Positions 8,240 to 17,330 of a stretch of 64,000 nucleotides of DNA are shown here, piece after piece; the first letter of the stretch is position 1; every line of letters begins with the position of its first letter. The notes under the pieces are model-generated. The model was not told the DNA's origin and did no database searches. It saw only the letters and a program-made list of their open reading frames with translations. Origin of the DNA: Piscinibacter sp. (GTDB taxonomy: Bacteria; Pseudomonadota; Gammaproteobacteria; Burkholderiales; Burkholderiaceae_C); NCBI GenBank assembly GCA_019635485.1, contig JAHBZL010000003.1, forward strand, positions 62,001-126,000. Reading direction: 5' to 3'. Position numbers and translations under genes: made by a program.

Positions 8240-10441
8240 ATGGCCATCGGCGGACTGGGAGGCGGAACGGCCGTCCTGAGCATCAAGACCGACCTCGGCG
8301 ACGGCAAACTGATGGTGCTGCGCCTGGAGGGGCTGGAGTACCTGGGCAAGCTGTCCGAGTACACGGTCGACCTGGTCGGCAACGTGGACCTGCTCGGCAT
8401 GTCCGAGGACATCGACTTCGACAAGCTGGTCGGCACGCGCGCGAACGTCAAGATGGAGCTGCCCGGCGACGAAGAGCCGCGCCATTTCGACGCCTTCGTG
8501 ATCCGCGCACAGCGCGGCGAGCGGCGCGGCCGCTACGAATCCTTCACGCTGACGCTGCGCCCGTGGCTCTGGTTCCTGTCCTGCCGGCGCAACAGCCGGG
8601 TGTTCCAGAACATGAGCGTCAAGGACATCGTCGCGAAGATCCTGGGCGAGTACAGCGCCGGCAGTGACCACAAGTTCGACCTGAAGGACACGCCGCCGAA
8701 GCTCGACTACTGCGTGCAGTACGACGAGACCGACTTCGACTTCGTCACGCGGCTGCTCGAGGAATACGGCATCTACTACTACTTCGAGCACACCGACTCG
8801 AAGCACACGATGGTGATGACGGACGCGATGTCCAAGCACAAGGACATGCCGGGCACCGCGAAGATCAAGTGGTCCAACGCGATGCGCGAGGAAGCCACGA
8901 TGATCAACTTCTTCGGGCAGAAGGAATCGCGCGCGAAGAAGGCGGTGGTGCGCGACTACGACTACCTGGACTCGGCGACCAAGATCGAACAGGAGAAGTC
9001 GGTCGAGAAGCCGCTCAGCAGCGACATGGGGAAGATGGAGGTCTTCGAGTTCCCCGCGCGGGTCGTGCAGAACCAGACCAAGCCGGACAAGCAGGCCTCC
9101 ACCGAGGCCGCGACGCAGCGGGCGCTGGTGGTCGCCGAGGGGCTGTCGTCATTGCAGGTGCTCTACACCGGCACGACCAACTCGCGCGAGGTGTCGGTCG
9201 GGACCACCTTCGAACTGGAGGACGATGGCGGCGGCCTGCTCGGGGCGGCGATGGGCGCGCTGTTCGGCGGCGGCAAGGACCCGAAGCGCGCCGGCAAGTA
9301 CCTGGTCGTCGGCGCGCAGTACCGCATCGACTACGGCGACTACGAGGCGATCGACGAGCTCAAGTCGCTGCAGCGGCGGCGCGACGGCTTCCTGTGCGAC
9401 GTCATCTGTGCCAATGCCGACGGGGTCAACTTCCGGCCCGAGCCCACCGGCCGCAAGCCGGTGATGTACGGGCCGCAGACGGCCGTCGTCGTCGGCGCGT
9501 CGGGCAACGAGATCGAGACCGACAAACACGGCCGCGTCAAGGTGCAGTTCCATTGGGACCGCGAAGGCAAGAAGGACCAGGACAGCTCGTGCTGGCTGCG
9601 TGTCGTGCAGCCCTGGGCCAGCCAGGGCTACGGCATGCTGATGTTGCCGCGCGTCGGCGACGAGGTGGTGGTGTCGTTCATCGGCGGAGACCCGGACCGC
9701 CCGCTGATCACCGGCTCGGTCTACAACGACAAGAACTTCGTCGCCTACGAGCTGCCCAAGCAGGCCACGGTGTCCGGCCTGCGCACGCGCAGCAGCAAGA
9801 GCGGCACGAAGGACACGGCCAACGAGCTGCGCTTCGACGACCTGAAGGACAAGGAGTACGTCTGGCTGCAGGCCCAGAAGGAATACCGGCGGTTCGTCAA
9901 GGACAACGCCTTCGACATGGTCGAGAAGAACGAGACCGTGAAGGTGAAGCTGACGCGCAAGGAGGTGATCGGCGAGAACTGGTATCTCAACGTCGCGCAG
10001 GACGTGATGCACGAGGTCGGCAAGGACCTGCACGTCAAGGTGGCCGGCGACATCTTCTTCACCGGCGCCGCGACGCTGCAGTTCGGCACCACGAAGGAGA
10101 TGAGCATCAAGACCGATGCCGACTTCGACGTGACGGCCAAGGGCAAGGTGCAGGTCAAGGCGAACGGCAACATCGTCATCGAGGCCGGGGGGCCGGGCGG
10201 GCAGATCACGCTGAAGGCGGGCAGTTCGTCGGTGGTGCTCGGGCCGGCCGGCGTGACGATCGACGGCGCGCTGGTGAAGGTCAACTGCGGCGGCTCGGCC
10301 GGCGCGGCGAGCCCGAAGGAGCCGGCCGAGGCGAAGAACCAGGAAGACCTGACCCCGGGCAAGGCCAGCGACTACGACAAGCTGTTCGAGGACCCGATCG
10401 TCACGGCCGGCGGCAAGGTCGGCGAGGCCCCGTCGTCGTGA
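8240..10441 (+). CDS. vgrG: T6SS spike protein VgrG (TssI)
   Basis: 733 residues from ATG 8240. VgrG trimers form the puncturing spike at the tip of the Hcp tube. The gp27-like half covers residues about 10-370 with RVFQNMSVKDIVAKIL and YDETDFDFVTRLLEEYGIYYYFEH, both standard VgrG blocks. The gp5-like OB fold follows with DKHGRVKVQFHWDREG and GDEVVVSFIGGDPDRP near residues 425-490. The C-terminus is a repetitive beta-helix with a DUF2345-type end (KVQVKANGNIVIEAGG) and a short charged tail. No large extra effector domain is fused, so cargo must be carried by adaptors; the DUF4123 gene is next. Confidence 0.96.
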   Translation: MAIGGLGGGTAVLSIKTDLGDGKLMVLRLEGLEYLGKLSEYTVDLVGNVDLLGMSEDIDFDKLVGTRANVKMELPGDEEPRHFDAFVIRAQRGERRGRYESFTLTLRPWLWFLSCRRNSRVFQNMSVKDIVAKILGEYSAGSDHKFDLKDTPPKLDYCVQYDETDFDFVTRLLEEYGIYYYFEHTDSKHTMVMTDAMSKHKDMPGTAKIKWSNAMREEATMINFFGQKESRAKKAVVRDYDYLDSATKIEQEKSVEKPLSSDMGKMEVFEFPARVVQNQTKPDKQASTEAATQRALVVAEGLSSLQVLYTGTTNSREVSVGTTFELEDDGGGLLGAAMGALFGGGKDPKRAGKYLVVGAQYRIDYGDYEAIDELKSLQRRRDGFLCDVICANADGVNFRPEPTGRKPVMYGPQTAVVVGASGNEIETDKHGRVKVQFHWDREGKKDQDSSCWLRVVQPWASQGYGMLMLPRVGDEVVVSFIGGDPDRPLITGSVYNDKNFVAYELPKQATVSGLRTRSSKSGTKDTANELRFDDLKDKEYVWLQAQKEYRRFVKDNAFDMVEKNETVKVKLTRKEVIGENWYLNVAQDVMHEVGKDLHVKVAGDIFFTGAATLQFGTTKEMSIKTDADFDVTAKGKVQVKANGNIVIEAGGPGGQITLKAGSSSVVLGPAGVTIDGALVKVNCGGSAGAASPKEPAEAKNQEDLTPGKASDYDKLFEDPIVTAGGKVGEAPSS

Positions 10442-10454
10442 TGTCGTCGCGCTG

Positions 10455-11000
10455 ATGGCCGCTGCGCTCTCGTACGCGCAGCTGCGCGCTTCCCTGTTCG
10501 CACGCACCGGCGGCCGTGTGCACGCCGTGCTGGACGGCCGCGTGCTGCCCGGGCTGCCGGCGCGCTTCGCCGAGGCCCGCACGGTGGGCTGGGACTGCCT
10601 GCAGCGCGGCGCGCTCGGGCCCGAGGCGGCGCGCATGGCGGCCTACATCGTCGAGCTCGACCCGGCGTCCGACTTCACCGACTGGCTGCTGTCCGAGGCG
10701 CCCTCGGTGCATCCCGGCTGGGGCCTGGTCTGGGTCTCCACGCGGCCGCTGCTGGCGATGCGCGAGCACTGCCGCAGCCTGGGCGACGTGCTGATGCCCG
10801 ACGGATCGCGGCGCCCCTGGCGCTGGTACGACCCGGAACTGCTCGATGCGCTGCTGCCGGAGCTGTCGCCCTCGCAGCACGATGAGCTGTTCGGCGGAGC
10901 GCAGATCGTGCTGGTCGGACCGCGCGCCTGGACCTGGCTCGGCCTCGAGCAGGGCGTGCTGGCGCGCGACGAGCGCCCGCTGATGGCCGCCGCGAAGTGA
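10455..11000 (+). CDS. DUF4123 T6SS effector-loading chaperone
   Basis: 181 residues from ATG 10455, 13 bp after vgrG. The segment AVLDGRVLPGLPARFAE, then ELDPASDFTDWLLSEA and WGLVWVS followed by SLGDVLMPDGSRRPWRWYDPELLDALLP is the usual DUF4123 layout (W.RfyDP..l). Characterised DUF4123 proteins (Tec/Tap family) bind a VgrG and a specific effector and load the effector onto the spike. Position directly after vgrG and before an uncharacterised gene fits that role and points to the downstream product as candidate cargo. Confidence 0.85.
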   Translation: MAAALSYAQLRASLFARTGGRVHAVLDGRVLPGLPARFAEARTVGWDCLQRGALGPEAARMAAYIVELDPASDFTDWLLSEAPSVHPGWGLVWVSTRPLLAMREHCRSLGDVLMPDGSRRPWRWYDPELLDALLPELSPSQHDELFGGAQIVLVGPRAWTWLGLEQGVLARDERPLMAAAK

Positions 11001-11013
11001 AGGACCGACGACG

Positions 11014-12765
11014 ATGCTGCGTCTGAGCCACGAGCAGGTCGACATCGTCGAGCGGGTGCTGCTGCGCCGCCATGCGGCGCTGGTGGCCGGTGCCCTGCAG
11101 GAGACCTGGCCCGCGGTGAGCGAGCGGCTGAAGGACCGCTGGGGGGCCTTCGTCGAGGCGGCGCTGCAGCAGGCGGCGGACCACGGCATCGACGAGGTGA
11201 CCGACCTGGCCCGCTTCGCGAGCCTGTGGTGCATCTGGGGTGCCGGATTCGTCGACAAGCCCGGCTTCGAATGGGCGCGCGAGGTCCTGGACGACACACG
11301 CCGCGTGCCGGCGCTGAAGGTGCATCAGCTGCTGCATCGCACGCGCGAGGAGCTGGCGCACCAGCAGCCGGCCACGCCCGGCATGCCGCCGGTCGTCACG
11401 GTGGCGCAGTTCGACGCCGCGCTGGCCCGCCTCGCGGCGCAGGTGCCGGCGCTGGGCGCGGCCCGCGCGGTGTTCCTCGACGTGCCGGCCCCGCCGGTGG
11501 TGAAGGCCTGCGACCTCAACAGCATCGACCTGCTCGTCGCCGAGGCCGAGGGCCTGCAGGAGTACACGCTCGGCAGCGGCGTCTGGCAGCGTGCGGCGGC
11601 GCCGCGCCTCGGCCTGCCGGCCCTGCAGTGGACGCATGCGCCGGACGAGCCGGTGAGCCTGGCGGTGCCGAGCAACCCGTTGCGCGGCGGCCCGGCGGCC
11701 CGGTTGAACCTGCGCGTCCAGCCGCTCGCGGTGTGCGATCCGCGTGTGCATCCGGAGGTGATGCACGACACGCCGCAGGGCCGCCTGGCCTGGAAGGGCC
11801 GGGATGCGGCGCGTCTCAGCCTCGCGCTGTACGCGAATCCGCCTGCGCCCATCGATCCGAAGGTCGGGCCGAACGGCATCGGGGCGAAGTCGGTGCCGGA
11901 CGACCAGCAGGTGCAGGTCGTGAGCTGCGGCCTGCGCGACCGGGGGGCGCCGTTCGGGCCCACGCGCATCGGACTGCGTGTCTATCCGGCGACGCAGTGG
12001 CTGGTGGAGGTGCGGCACGGCGGCTTCCCCGCGCTGACCTGGCCGAATCCGCCGACCGGCGAAGCCCCGGGTGCGACCGGCTGCAAGCTGCAGGCCGACG
12101 GCCGCGTGGTCGAGGCGGCCGCGTGGCAGCGCGGCTGGGCGGCGCTGCCGGGGCAGTTCCGTGCCGGTCTCGAGAAGCTGTTCAACGGCTGGGCGCGCAG
12201 CGTCGACGCGGCGCGCATGGAGGTCGAGGCCTCGCCGCTGGTCGGCCAGGCGGGATTGACCTGGGGCTACCGGCGCACGGCGGCGGATGCCGTCGAGATG
12301 CGCATCGCCGGGCAGCTCGACCTGCTCGCCTGTGCGCTGGACCTGCGCCTCGCCGGTGAACTGTCGCTGGGCAGCGCGCGCGCCCGGGTCACGCTGTCGT
12401 GCAAGGGCCGCAGCGAACTGCGCATGGCGGTCGAGCAGGTCGGCGACACCGCCGAGGAGGGCAAGGAGATCGGCGCCGTGAAGCGGGAATGGCGGTTCCC
12501 GTTCAGCGTGGACGTCGAGCCGCTGGCCGGCGGCGGGATCGCGACCTTGCAGGCCCTGCCGACGCCCGAAGCGATGCGCGGCGCGATTGCCGGCGAATGC
12601 GGCCTGCGCCCGCGGCCCGACGGCCAGGGCCTGCAGTGGTACTTCAAGCTGCGCAGCGACCCGACCACGGTCGTGCTCGCCTGCGCCGACCCGCTGCTGG
12701 GCACAAGCCGGCAGCAGCGCGTGCTGATCCCGGCGTTGCCGCTGGTGGACTGGAGTGCGGGCTGA
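11014..12765 (+). CDS. Uncharacterised T6SS-island protein, helical N-terminal domain plus long beta-rich region
   Basis: 583 residues from ATG 11014. I do not recognise the whole protein. The first 95 residues (QVDIVERVLLRRH to FEWAREVLDD) resemble a small helical domain common in vgrG islands, with a pattern of an A.e.GI...D..rf..L....G..FD..p.f.WA..iL type. The rest appears beta-rich, with few hydrophobic stretches and no signal peptide or membrane segment. A basic/charged linker near residue 485 (EEGKEIGAVKREW) precedes a final beta segment. It follows a DUF4123 chaperone gene by 13 bp and overlaps the next gene by one base. Effector, effector adaptor or structural role all remain possible. 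Confidence 0.7.
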   Translation: MLRLSHEQVDIVERVLLRRHAALVAGALQETWPAVSERLKDRWGAFVEAALQQAADHGIDEVTDLARFASLWCIWGAGFVDKPGFEWAREVLDDTRRVPALKVHQLLHRTREELAHQQPATPGMPPVVTVAQFDAALARLAAQVPALGAARAVFLDVPAPPVVKACDLNSIDLLVAEAEGLQEYTLGSGVWQRAAAPRLGLPALQWTHAPDEPVSLAVPSNPLRGGPAARLNLRVQPLAVCDPRVHPEVMHDTPQGRLAWKGRDAARLSLALYANPPAPIDPKVGPNGIGAKSVPDDQQVQVVSCGLRDRGAPFGPTRIGLRVYPATQWLVEVRHGGFPALTWPNPPTGEAPGATGCKLQADGRVVEAAAWQRGWAALPGQFRAGLEKLFNGWARSVDAARMEVEASPLVGQAGLTWGYRRTAADAVEMRIAGQLDLLACALDLRLAGELSLGSARARVTLSCKGRSELRMAVEQVGDTAEEGKEIGAVKREWRFPFSVDVEPLAGGGIATLQALPTPEAMRGAIAGECGLRPRPDGQGLQWYFKLRSDPTTVVLACADPLLGTSRQQRVLIPALPLVDWSAG

Positions 12766-13565
12766 TGGACCGCCTGATGGTGCTCGAACTCGAGTCGGCC
12801 GGCTGCTCGGCCGAGGCCGTCGTCAACGGCCTGCCCGTCGTCGCGCTGCCCGCCACCGGCGGCAGCGCGTGCCTGGCGGTGCACGAGTACATCGTCGCCG
12901 GGCGCAACCAGATCGGGCTGGCGGCCGGTGTGCCGCCGCCGGGGCAGCCGGCCACGCCGCAGCCGCGGGTCGCGATCGGGCCGACCTGGGCGCGCGCGCG
13001 GCTGGTGCTGGTGCGCGCCGGCCAGGCACCCAGCGACCCGAATGCCCGCGTGCTGTCCACCGTCGAATGGGCGGTCGAGGAGGGTCAGAGCTACGAGGCG
13101 CCGGTGACCCGCACCAGCGAGGTCGAGCTGCCGGTCAACTTCCCGCGCTGGCGCTGGCTCGATGCGCCGCCGATCGCGCTGAACGCGGCCACGCAGCGGC
13201 AGATCCTCGAGTTCCTGCAGCAGCTGGCCGTCGAGCTCGGGCGCGGCAACGCCGAGCCGCTGCTGGCAGCGGCCAAGCTGCGCTTCGACGAACTGGCGCT
13301 GGCCTACCAGAGCACCACGCCGGAGGGCATGCAGCGCTTTCGCGACCAGCTGCAGCGCCTGTTCGAACAGAAGGCCCTGAAGATCGTGCCGCCGCTGGCC
13401 GAGTCGCTGCTGCTGCGGCCGGTGGCCGGGGCGCGCCTGATCGAGTGCCTCGACCCCCTTGGCGCCCCGGTGCTGCGAACGCAGAATGATGACGCCACCG
13501 TCGGTGACCAGTCTTGGCCGATCCGGCTGGCCATGGTCGAGGGCAAGATCTACGTGCTGAGATGA
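12765..13565 (+). CDS. Uncharacterised T6SS-island protein
   Basis: 266 residues from ATG 12765, which shares one base with the preceding stop (TGATG). I do not recognise the family. The first 110 residues look beta-rich and contain a Pro/Gly turn (GVPPPGQPATPQ). A helical block follows at residues about 140-210 (RQILEFLQQLAVELG, LRFDELALAYQ, FRDQLQRLFEQKA), and the C-terminus is a compact beta region ending WPIRLAMVEGKIYVLR. There is no signal peptide. Tight coupling to the 583-residue protein suggests the two act together, for example as an effector-immunity or cargo-adaptor pair, but nothing in the sequence proves this. Confidence 0.65.
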   Translation: MDRLMVLELESAGCSAEAVVNGLPVVALPATGGSACLAVHEYIVAGRNQIGLAAGVPPPGQPATPQPRVAIGPTWARARLVLVRAGQAPSDPNARVLSTVEWAVEEGQSYEAPVTRTSEVELPVNFPRWRWLDAPPIALNAATQRQILEFLQQLAVELGRGNAEPLLAAAKLRFDELALAYQSTTPEGMQRFRDQLQRLFEQKALKIVPPLAESLLLRPVAGARLIECLDPLGAPVLRTQNDDATVGDQSWPIRLAMVEGKIYVLR

Positions 13566-13596
13566 ACCTGCCCCGGCCGAGCGAAGGAACGAACCC

Positions 13597-15582
13597 GTGA
13601 TCATCATCACCGTCGTCTCGTACAACGGCGCGCCGCTGGCGCAGCCGCTCGCGGCGCAGTTCGACGAACTCGGCGGCAACATCGGCCGCGCCGACACCAA
13701 CCAGCTGGTGCTGCCCGACCCGGAACGCACCATCTCGCGCGTGCACGCGCAGGTCGTGTTCCGCGGCGGCCGCTACGCCATCGTCGACCGCGGCAGCAAT
13801 CCGATCAGCGTCAACGGGCGCACGCTCGGCAACGGGCAGGAAGCCCCGCTGCAGGGCGGCGAGCAGGTCCAGATCGGCGGCTACCTGATGCGCATCGAAC
13901 TCGGCGGCGCCGGGGGAAGCGCAGCGGCAGCCGATCCCTTTGCCGACTTCGGCGGGCTGGCCGCACCGGCCGCGCCGCGCGGCGGCGCCGCCAGTCTCGA
14001 TCCGCTGGCGGCCTTCGGCGTGCCGGAGACCACGCCGGCCGTCCGCCCGCTCAGCGCCATCCCGGTGACCGCGCAGCGCCCGCCGCCCCCGTCGGCGGCC
14101 GCCCCGTCTGCCGGCGGTATTCCCGACGACTGGGACCCGTTCGCGCCCGAGCCCACGGCGCCGAAGCAGCAGGACTTCGCGCGCTCGCTGGGCCAGTCGG
14201 GACAGGCGTCCTTCGGCCTGGATGTCGGCGGGCGTGCGGCGGCGCCGCTGGTGCCGGACCTGCCCGGGCAGTCGCCGGCCCCGGCCGATTCGCTGGACAA
14301 CCTGTTCGGCCTGGGTGGGGCGAGCGCCGGCAGCGGTGACCCGCTCGCCGGCGGCGTGTTCGGTCAGGCCGCCGCCCAGCCGAACATGGCGGCGCATGCC
14401 GACCCGATGCAGTCGCTGAACAGCCTGACGCGTGGCAGCGGCACGGCCCGCTCCGACGCCGGGTCGGAGCTGAACGCGCCGTTCGTGATGCCTCCCGGCG
14501 CGCGGCCCGCGGCGCCGCCCCCGGCCGTGCCGCCACCGCCCGCGCCGCGTGCCGTGGCGGCACCGCGTGCGCCGTCGATCAAGGGGGCCGTGCTCTCCTG
14601 GGAGGATCCCTCGGGCGACAGCCAGACGGTGATCCGCCCGCGCGGCCGCGGCGCAGCGCCGGCCGCGCCGGTGATGCCGATGGCACCGATGACTCCGATG
14701 CTGCCGGATGCTGCCGATCCTCTGGGTCTGGGCGGCGCGCCGGCCATTCCCGACGACGCGTTGCTCGACCTCGGCCTCGGGCCGCTGGCGCCGCCGCCAC
14801 CCGCGGTCACGCTGCCGCCGGCGGCGCCGGTGCCGGTCGCCCCGCCGCGCGCGTCGGAGCAGCCGTTCGATCCGCCGACCACGATCACGGTGCGACCCAA
14901 GCCCGTGCCGCCCGTCGCGGCGGCGCCGGCCGCCGGGGCCGCGCAGCCCGCGGCCGCGTCGGCGTCGGCGTCCACCGGCGTGCCGGCCGACAGCGCGGCG
15001 CTGATCGCCGCGCTGCGCGAGGGCCTGGGCATGCACGCGCTGCCGATCGACTCGCTGACACCGGAATTCATGCGCCTGCTGGGCCGGATCGTGCACGAGG
15101 CCACACGCGGCACGGTCGACCTGCTGGTCGCGCGCGCCGCGCTCAAGCGCGAGATCCGCGCCGAGATCACGATGATCGTGGCCAAGGAGAACAACCCGCT
15201 GAAGTTCTCGCCGACGGTCGACGTGGCGCTCGGCCACCTGCTGAGCCCGCCGGCGCGCGGCTTCATGCCGCCGGACCGGGCGATGCGTGATGCCTACGAC
15301 GACCTGCGCGCCCACCAGTTCGGCTTCCTCGCCGGCATGCGCGCGGCGCTGGAAGGCGTGCTCAAGCGCTTCGACCCGGCCGTGCTGGAGGGCAAGCTGA
15401 CGCAGAAGTCCGTGCTGGCGAGCCTGCTGCCGGGCGCCCGCAAGGCGCGCATGTGGGACGTGTTCATCGAACTCTACGGGCAGATCTCGGCCGAGGCGTC
15501 GGACGATTTCCACGAACTGTTCGGCAAGGAATTCCTGCGCGCCTACGAGGCGCACATCGACCAGCTCTCGAAGGGCCGCTGA
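13597..15582 (+). CDS. tagH: T6SS FHA-domain protein TagH
   Basis: 661 residues from GTG 13597. An N-terminal FHA domain (residues about 20-105) has IGRADTNQLVLPDPERTISRVHAQV and the NPISVNGRTL loop used to bind phosphothreonine. A long Pro/Ala-rich low-complexity linker (about 110-465) contains the motif QTVIRPRGRG at residue 344 and TITVRPKP further on. The C-terminal T6SS FHA domain (about 470-655) includes FMRLLGRIVHEATRGTVDLLVARAALKRE-like sequence, ENNPLKFS and FLRAYEAHIDQL. In the family, Fha binds a phosphorylated partner and switches on assembly. Its TGA stop overlaps the pppA start by one base. Confidence 0.93.
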   Translation: MIIITVVSYNGAPLAQPLAAQFDELGGNIGRADTNQLVLPDPERTISRVHAQVVFRGGRYAIVDRGSNPISVNGRTLGNGQEAPLQGGEQVQIGGYLMRIELGGAGGSAAAADPFADFGGLAAPAAPRGGAASLDPLAAFGVPETTPAVRPLSAIPVTAQRPPPPSAAAPSAGGIPDDWDPFAPEPTAPKQQDFARSLGQSGQASFGLDVGGRAAAPLVPDLPGQSPAPADSLDNLFGLGGASAGSGDPLAGGVFGQAAAQPNMAAHADPMQSLNSLTRGSGTARSDAGSELNAPFVMPPGARPAAPPPAVPPPPAPRAVAAPRAPSIKGAVLSWEDPSGDSQTVIRPRGRGAAPAAPVMPMAPMTPMLPDAADPLGLGGAPAIPDDALLDLGLGPLAPPPPAVTLPPAAPVPVAPPRASEQPFDPPTTITVRPKPVPPVAAAPAAGAAQPAAASASASTGVPADSAALIAALREGLGMHALPIDSLTPEFMRLLGRIVHEATRGTVDLLVARAALKREIRAEITMIVAKENNPLKFSPTVDVALGHLLSPPARGFMPPDRAMRDAYDDLRAHQFGFLAGMRAALEGVLKRFDPAVLEGKLTQKSVLASLLPGARKARMWDVFIELYGQISAEASDDFHELFGKEFLRAYEAHIDQLSKGR

Positions 15583-16343
15583 TGGCATTGCAGATCGAAC
15601 TCGCGATCCAGTCCCGCCGCGGCGGGCGCAACTACAACGAGGATGCCTGCGGCCACTGGAACTCCGACAGCCACCTGTGCTGCGTGGTGGCCGACGGCGC
15701 GGGCGGGCACGGCGGCGGCGACAAGGCGTCGAAGCTGGCCGTGGAGCACATCATCACCACCTATGCCGCGGCGCCGGACGGATCGCCGGGGGCCATCCGC
15801 TCGATGATCACCGACGCCGACCGCACGATCATCGAACACCGCGCCGACGACACCAAGCAGCGCAACATGCACAGCACCGTGGTCGCGATGTTCGTCGACC
15901 TGGAGCACAACACGGCGGCCTGGGGCCACTGCGGCGACTCGCGCCTGTACGCGTTCCGCAACGGCCGCATGACGCTGCGCACGCGCGACCACAGCGTCGT
16001 GCAGTCGCTGGTCGACGGCGGGCTGCTGACCGAGGACAAGCTGCGTACGCACCCGCAGCGCAGCGAACTGCTGTCCGCGCTCGGCGTCGGCGAGGAGGAC
16101 CTGCAGGTCAGCGTGTCGGCGGAACCCTGGCGCCTCGCGCCCGGTGACGTGTTCCTGCTGTGCACCGACGGCCTGTGGGAGTACGTCGAGGACGATCAGC
16201 TGGAGGCGGCGCTCGCGGCGGCCCCCAGCGCACACGCCTGGCTGCAGGACCTGGAGAAGCGTGTGCTCGCCGGCGCGGCGCACAAGCCGCGCCACGACAA
16301 CTTCAGCGCGCTGACCGTGTGGGTCGGCGAGGCACCGCTCTGA
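15582..16343 (+). CDS. pppA: T6SS PP2C-type protein phosphatase PppA
   Basis: 253 residues from ATG 15582. PP2C metal-binding motifs are all visible: RNYNEDACG near the N-terminus, VVADGAGGHGGGD, AWGHCGDSRLYAF, FLLCTDGLWEYV and RHDNFSALTV at the C-terminus. In T6SS loci PppA removes the phosphate placed by PpkA and so turns secretion off. It is coupled to tagH upstream and followed after 22 bp by a DUF4280 gene; the kinase gene lies in the second block at 24632. Confidence 0.93.
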   Translation: MALQIELAIQSRRGGRNYNEDACGHWNSDSHLCCVVADGAGGHGGGDKASKLAVEHIITTYAAAPDGSPGAIRSMITDADRTIIEHRADDTKQRNMHSTVVAMFVDLEHNTAAWGHCGDSRLYAFRNGRMTLRTRDHSVVQSLVDGGLLTEDKLRTHPQRSELLSALGVGEEDLQVSVSAEPWRLAPGDVFLLCTDGLWEYVEDDQLEAALAAAPSAHAWLQDLEKRVLAGAAHKPRHDNFSALTVWVGEAPL

Positions 16344-16365
16344 TCAGACGCGAAAGGACACGACG

Positions 16366-16755
16366 ATGGGAATGCAGGTCTGCATGGGGGCGATGCTGAA
16401 GTGCAGCATGGGCATGGCCCCGAGTTCGCTGGTGGTGCTGCCGAAGAACAAGGTGCTGACGTCCAACCAGCCGGCCGCCAACATCATGGACAACATCCCG
16501 ATGACCAACATCATGCCGTTCGGCATGTGCAAGAGCCCGGCCAATCCTCAGGTGGCGGCGGCCACGGCGGCGGCCATGGGCACGCTGACGCCGATGCCCT
16601 GCGTGCCCAACACGCCCGCGCCGTGGACGCCCGGGTCCCCCAAGGTGCTGATCGCCAACATGCCGGCGCTGAACGACAGCTCCAAGCTGATGTGCATCTG
16701 GGCCGGCGTGATCGAGGTGAGCAACCCCGGTCAGACGACGCACCAGATCCCCTGA
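16366..16755 (+). CDS. PAAR-like DUF4280 protein, likely spike tip
   Basis: 129 residues from ATG 16366, with AAAGGA at 16353-16358 as ribosome site. The sequence shows the DUF4280 signature in full: VCMGAMLKCSMG, PSSLVVLP, NIMPFGMCKSPANPQVAAATAAA, TPMPCVPNTPAPWTPGSP and LMCIWAGVIEV. DUF4280 proteins are PAAR-like and are thought to sharpen the VgrG spike and sometimes carry effectors. Here no extra domain is fused. The four or more Cys residues are consistent with a metal-holding cone. It is the last gene of block 1 and converges on the OmpA-like gene. Confidence 0.9.
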   Translation: MGMQVCMGAMLKCSMGMAPSSLVVLPKNKVLTSNQPAANIMDNIPMTNIMPFGMCKSPANPQVAAATAAAMGTLTPMPCVPNTPAPWTPGSPKVLIANMPALNDSSKLMCIWAGVIEVSNPGQTTHQIP

Positions 16756-16787
16756 AGCGGATCCGGCGCGACGTGCCCGGCGTGAAC

Positions 16788-17330
16788 TCAGGGAGTGGTC
16801 TGGCGACCGATCTCCACGCGGCGGTTCTCCGCGGCGGTGGGGTTGGACGCGTTCTTCAGGTCCTTCGACCCGACACCGACCACGACCAGCATGTCGGGGT
16901 CCGCGCCGCGGGCGACGAGGTAGCTCTTCACGGCCTCGGCGCGCTTCAGCGACAGCACCTGGTTCGCTTCCGGCGTGCCCGAGGCATCGGCGTGGCCGAT
17001 GACGCGCACCTGGCGGCCCGTGCCCTTCTTGTTCTTGAGCACCTCGGCGAACACGTCGAGCTGCTTCTTCAGCAGTTCGGGCAGTTCGGCCGAGCCGATG
17101 CGGAACGAGGACGCCGGCAGCGAGTAGCGGATGGCGGGCTTGAAGCCCATGCACTTGAAGCCGTTGGCTTCCAGTTCCTTGCAGGCGTCCTCGGGGAACA
17201 GGCCTTCCTTCACGGCGGCGGCATCGGGAACCTGGGTGCCGACATCGACGGCATTCTGGGCCATGGCCGACGAACCGGCCGCCAGCGCAGCGCAAACGGC
17301 CATCAGGCGCAGGGTGGCGATGGGTTTCAT
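16788..17330 (-). CDS. Secreted OmpA-like peptidoglycan-binding protein
   Basis: 180 residues from ATG 17330, chosen because AGGAG at 17338-17342 lies 7 bases upstream and because a signal peptide (MKPIATLRLMAVCAALAAGSSAMAQ) then starts the protein. An OmpA domain fills the C-terminal half, with IGHADASGTPEANQVLSLKRAE and NPTAAENRRVEIG. Two Cys residues near residue 55-65 could form a disulphide. It would bind peptidoglycan in the periplasm. It sits on the opposite strand between the two T6SS blocks and diverges from tssK, so a role in anchoring the apparatus is plausible but unproven. Confidence 0.85.
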   Translation of the reverse strand: MKPIATLRLMAVCAALAAGSSAMAQNAVDVGTQVPDAAAVKEGLFPEDACKELEANGFKCMGFKPAIRYSLPASSFRIGSAELPELLKKQLDVFAEVLKNKKGTGRQVRVIGHADASGTPEANQVLSLKRAEAVKSYLVARGADPDMLVVVGVGSKDLKNASNPTAAENRRVEIGRQTTP

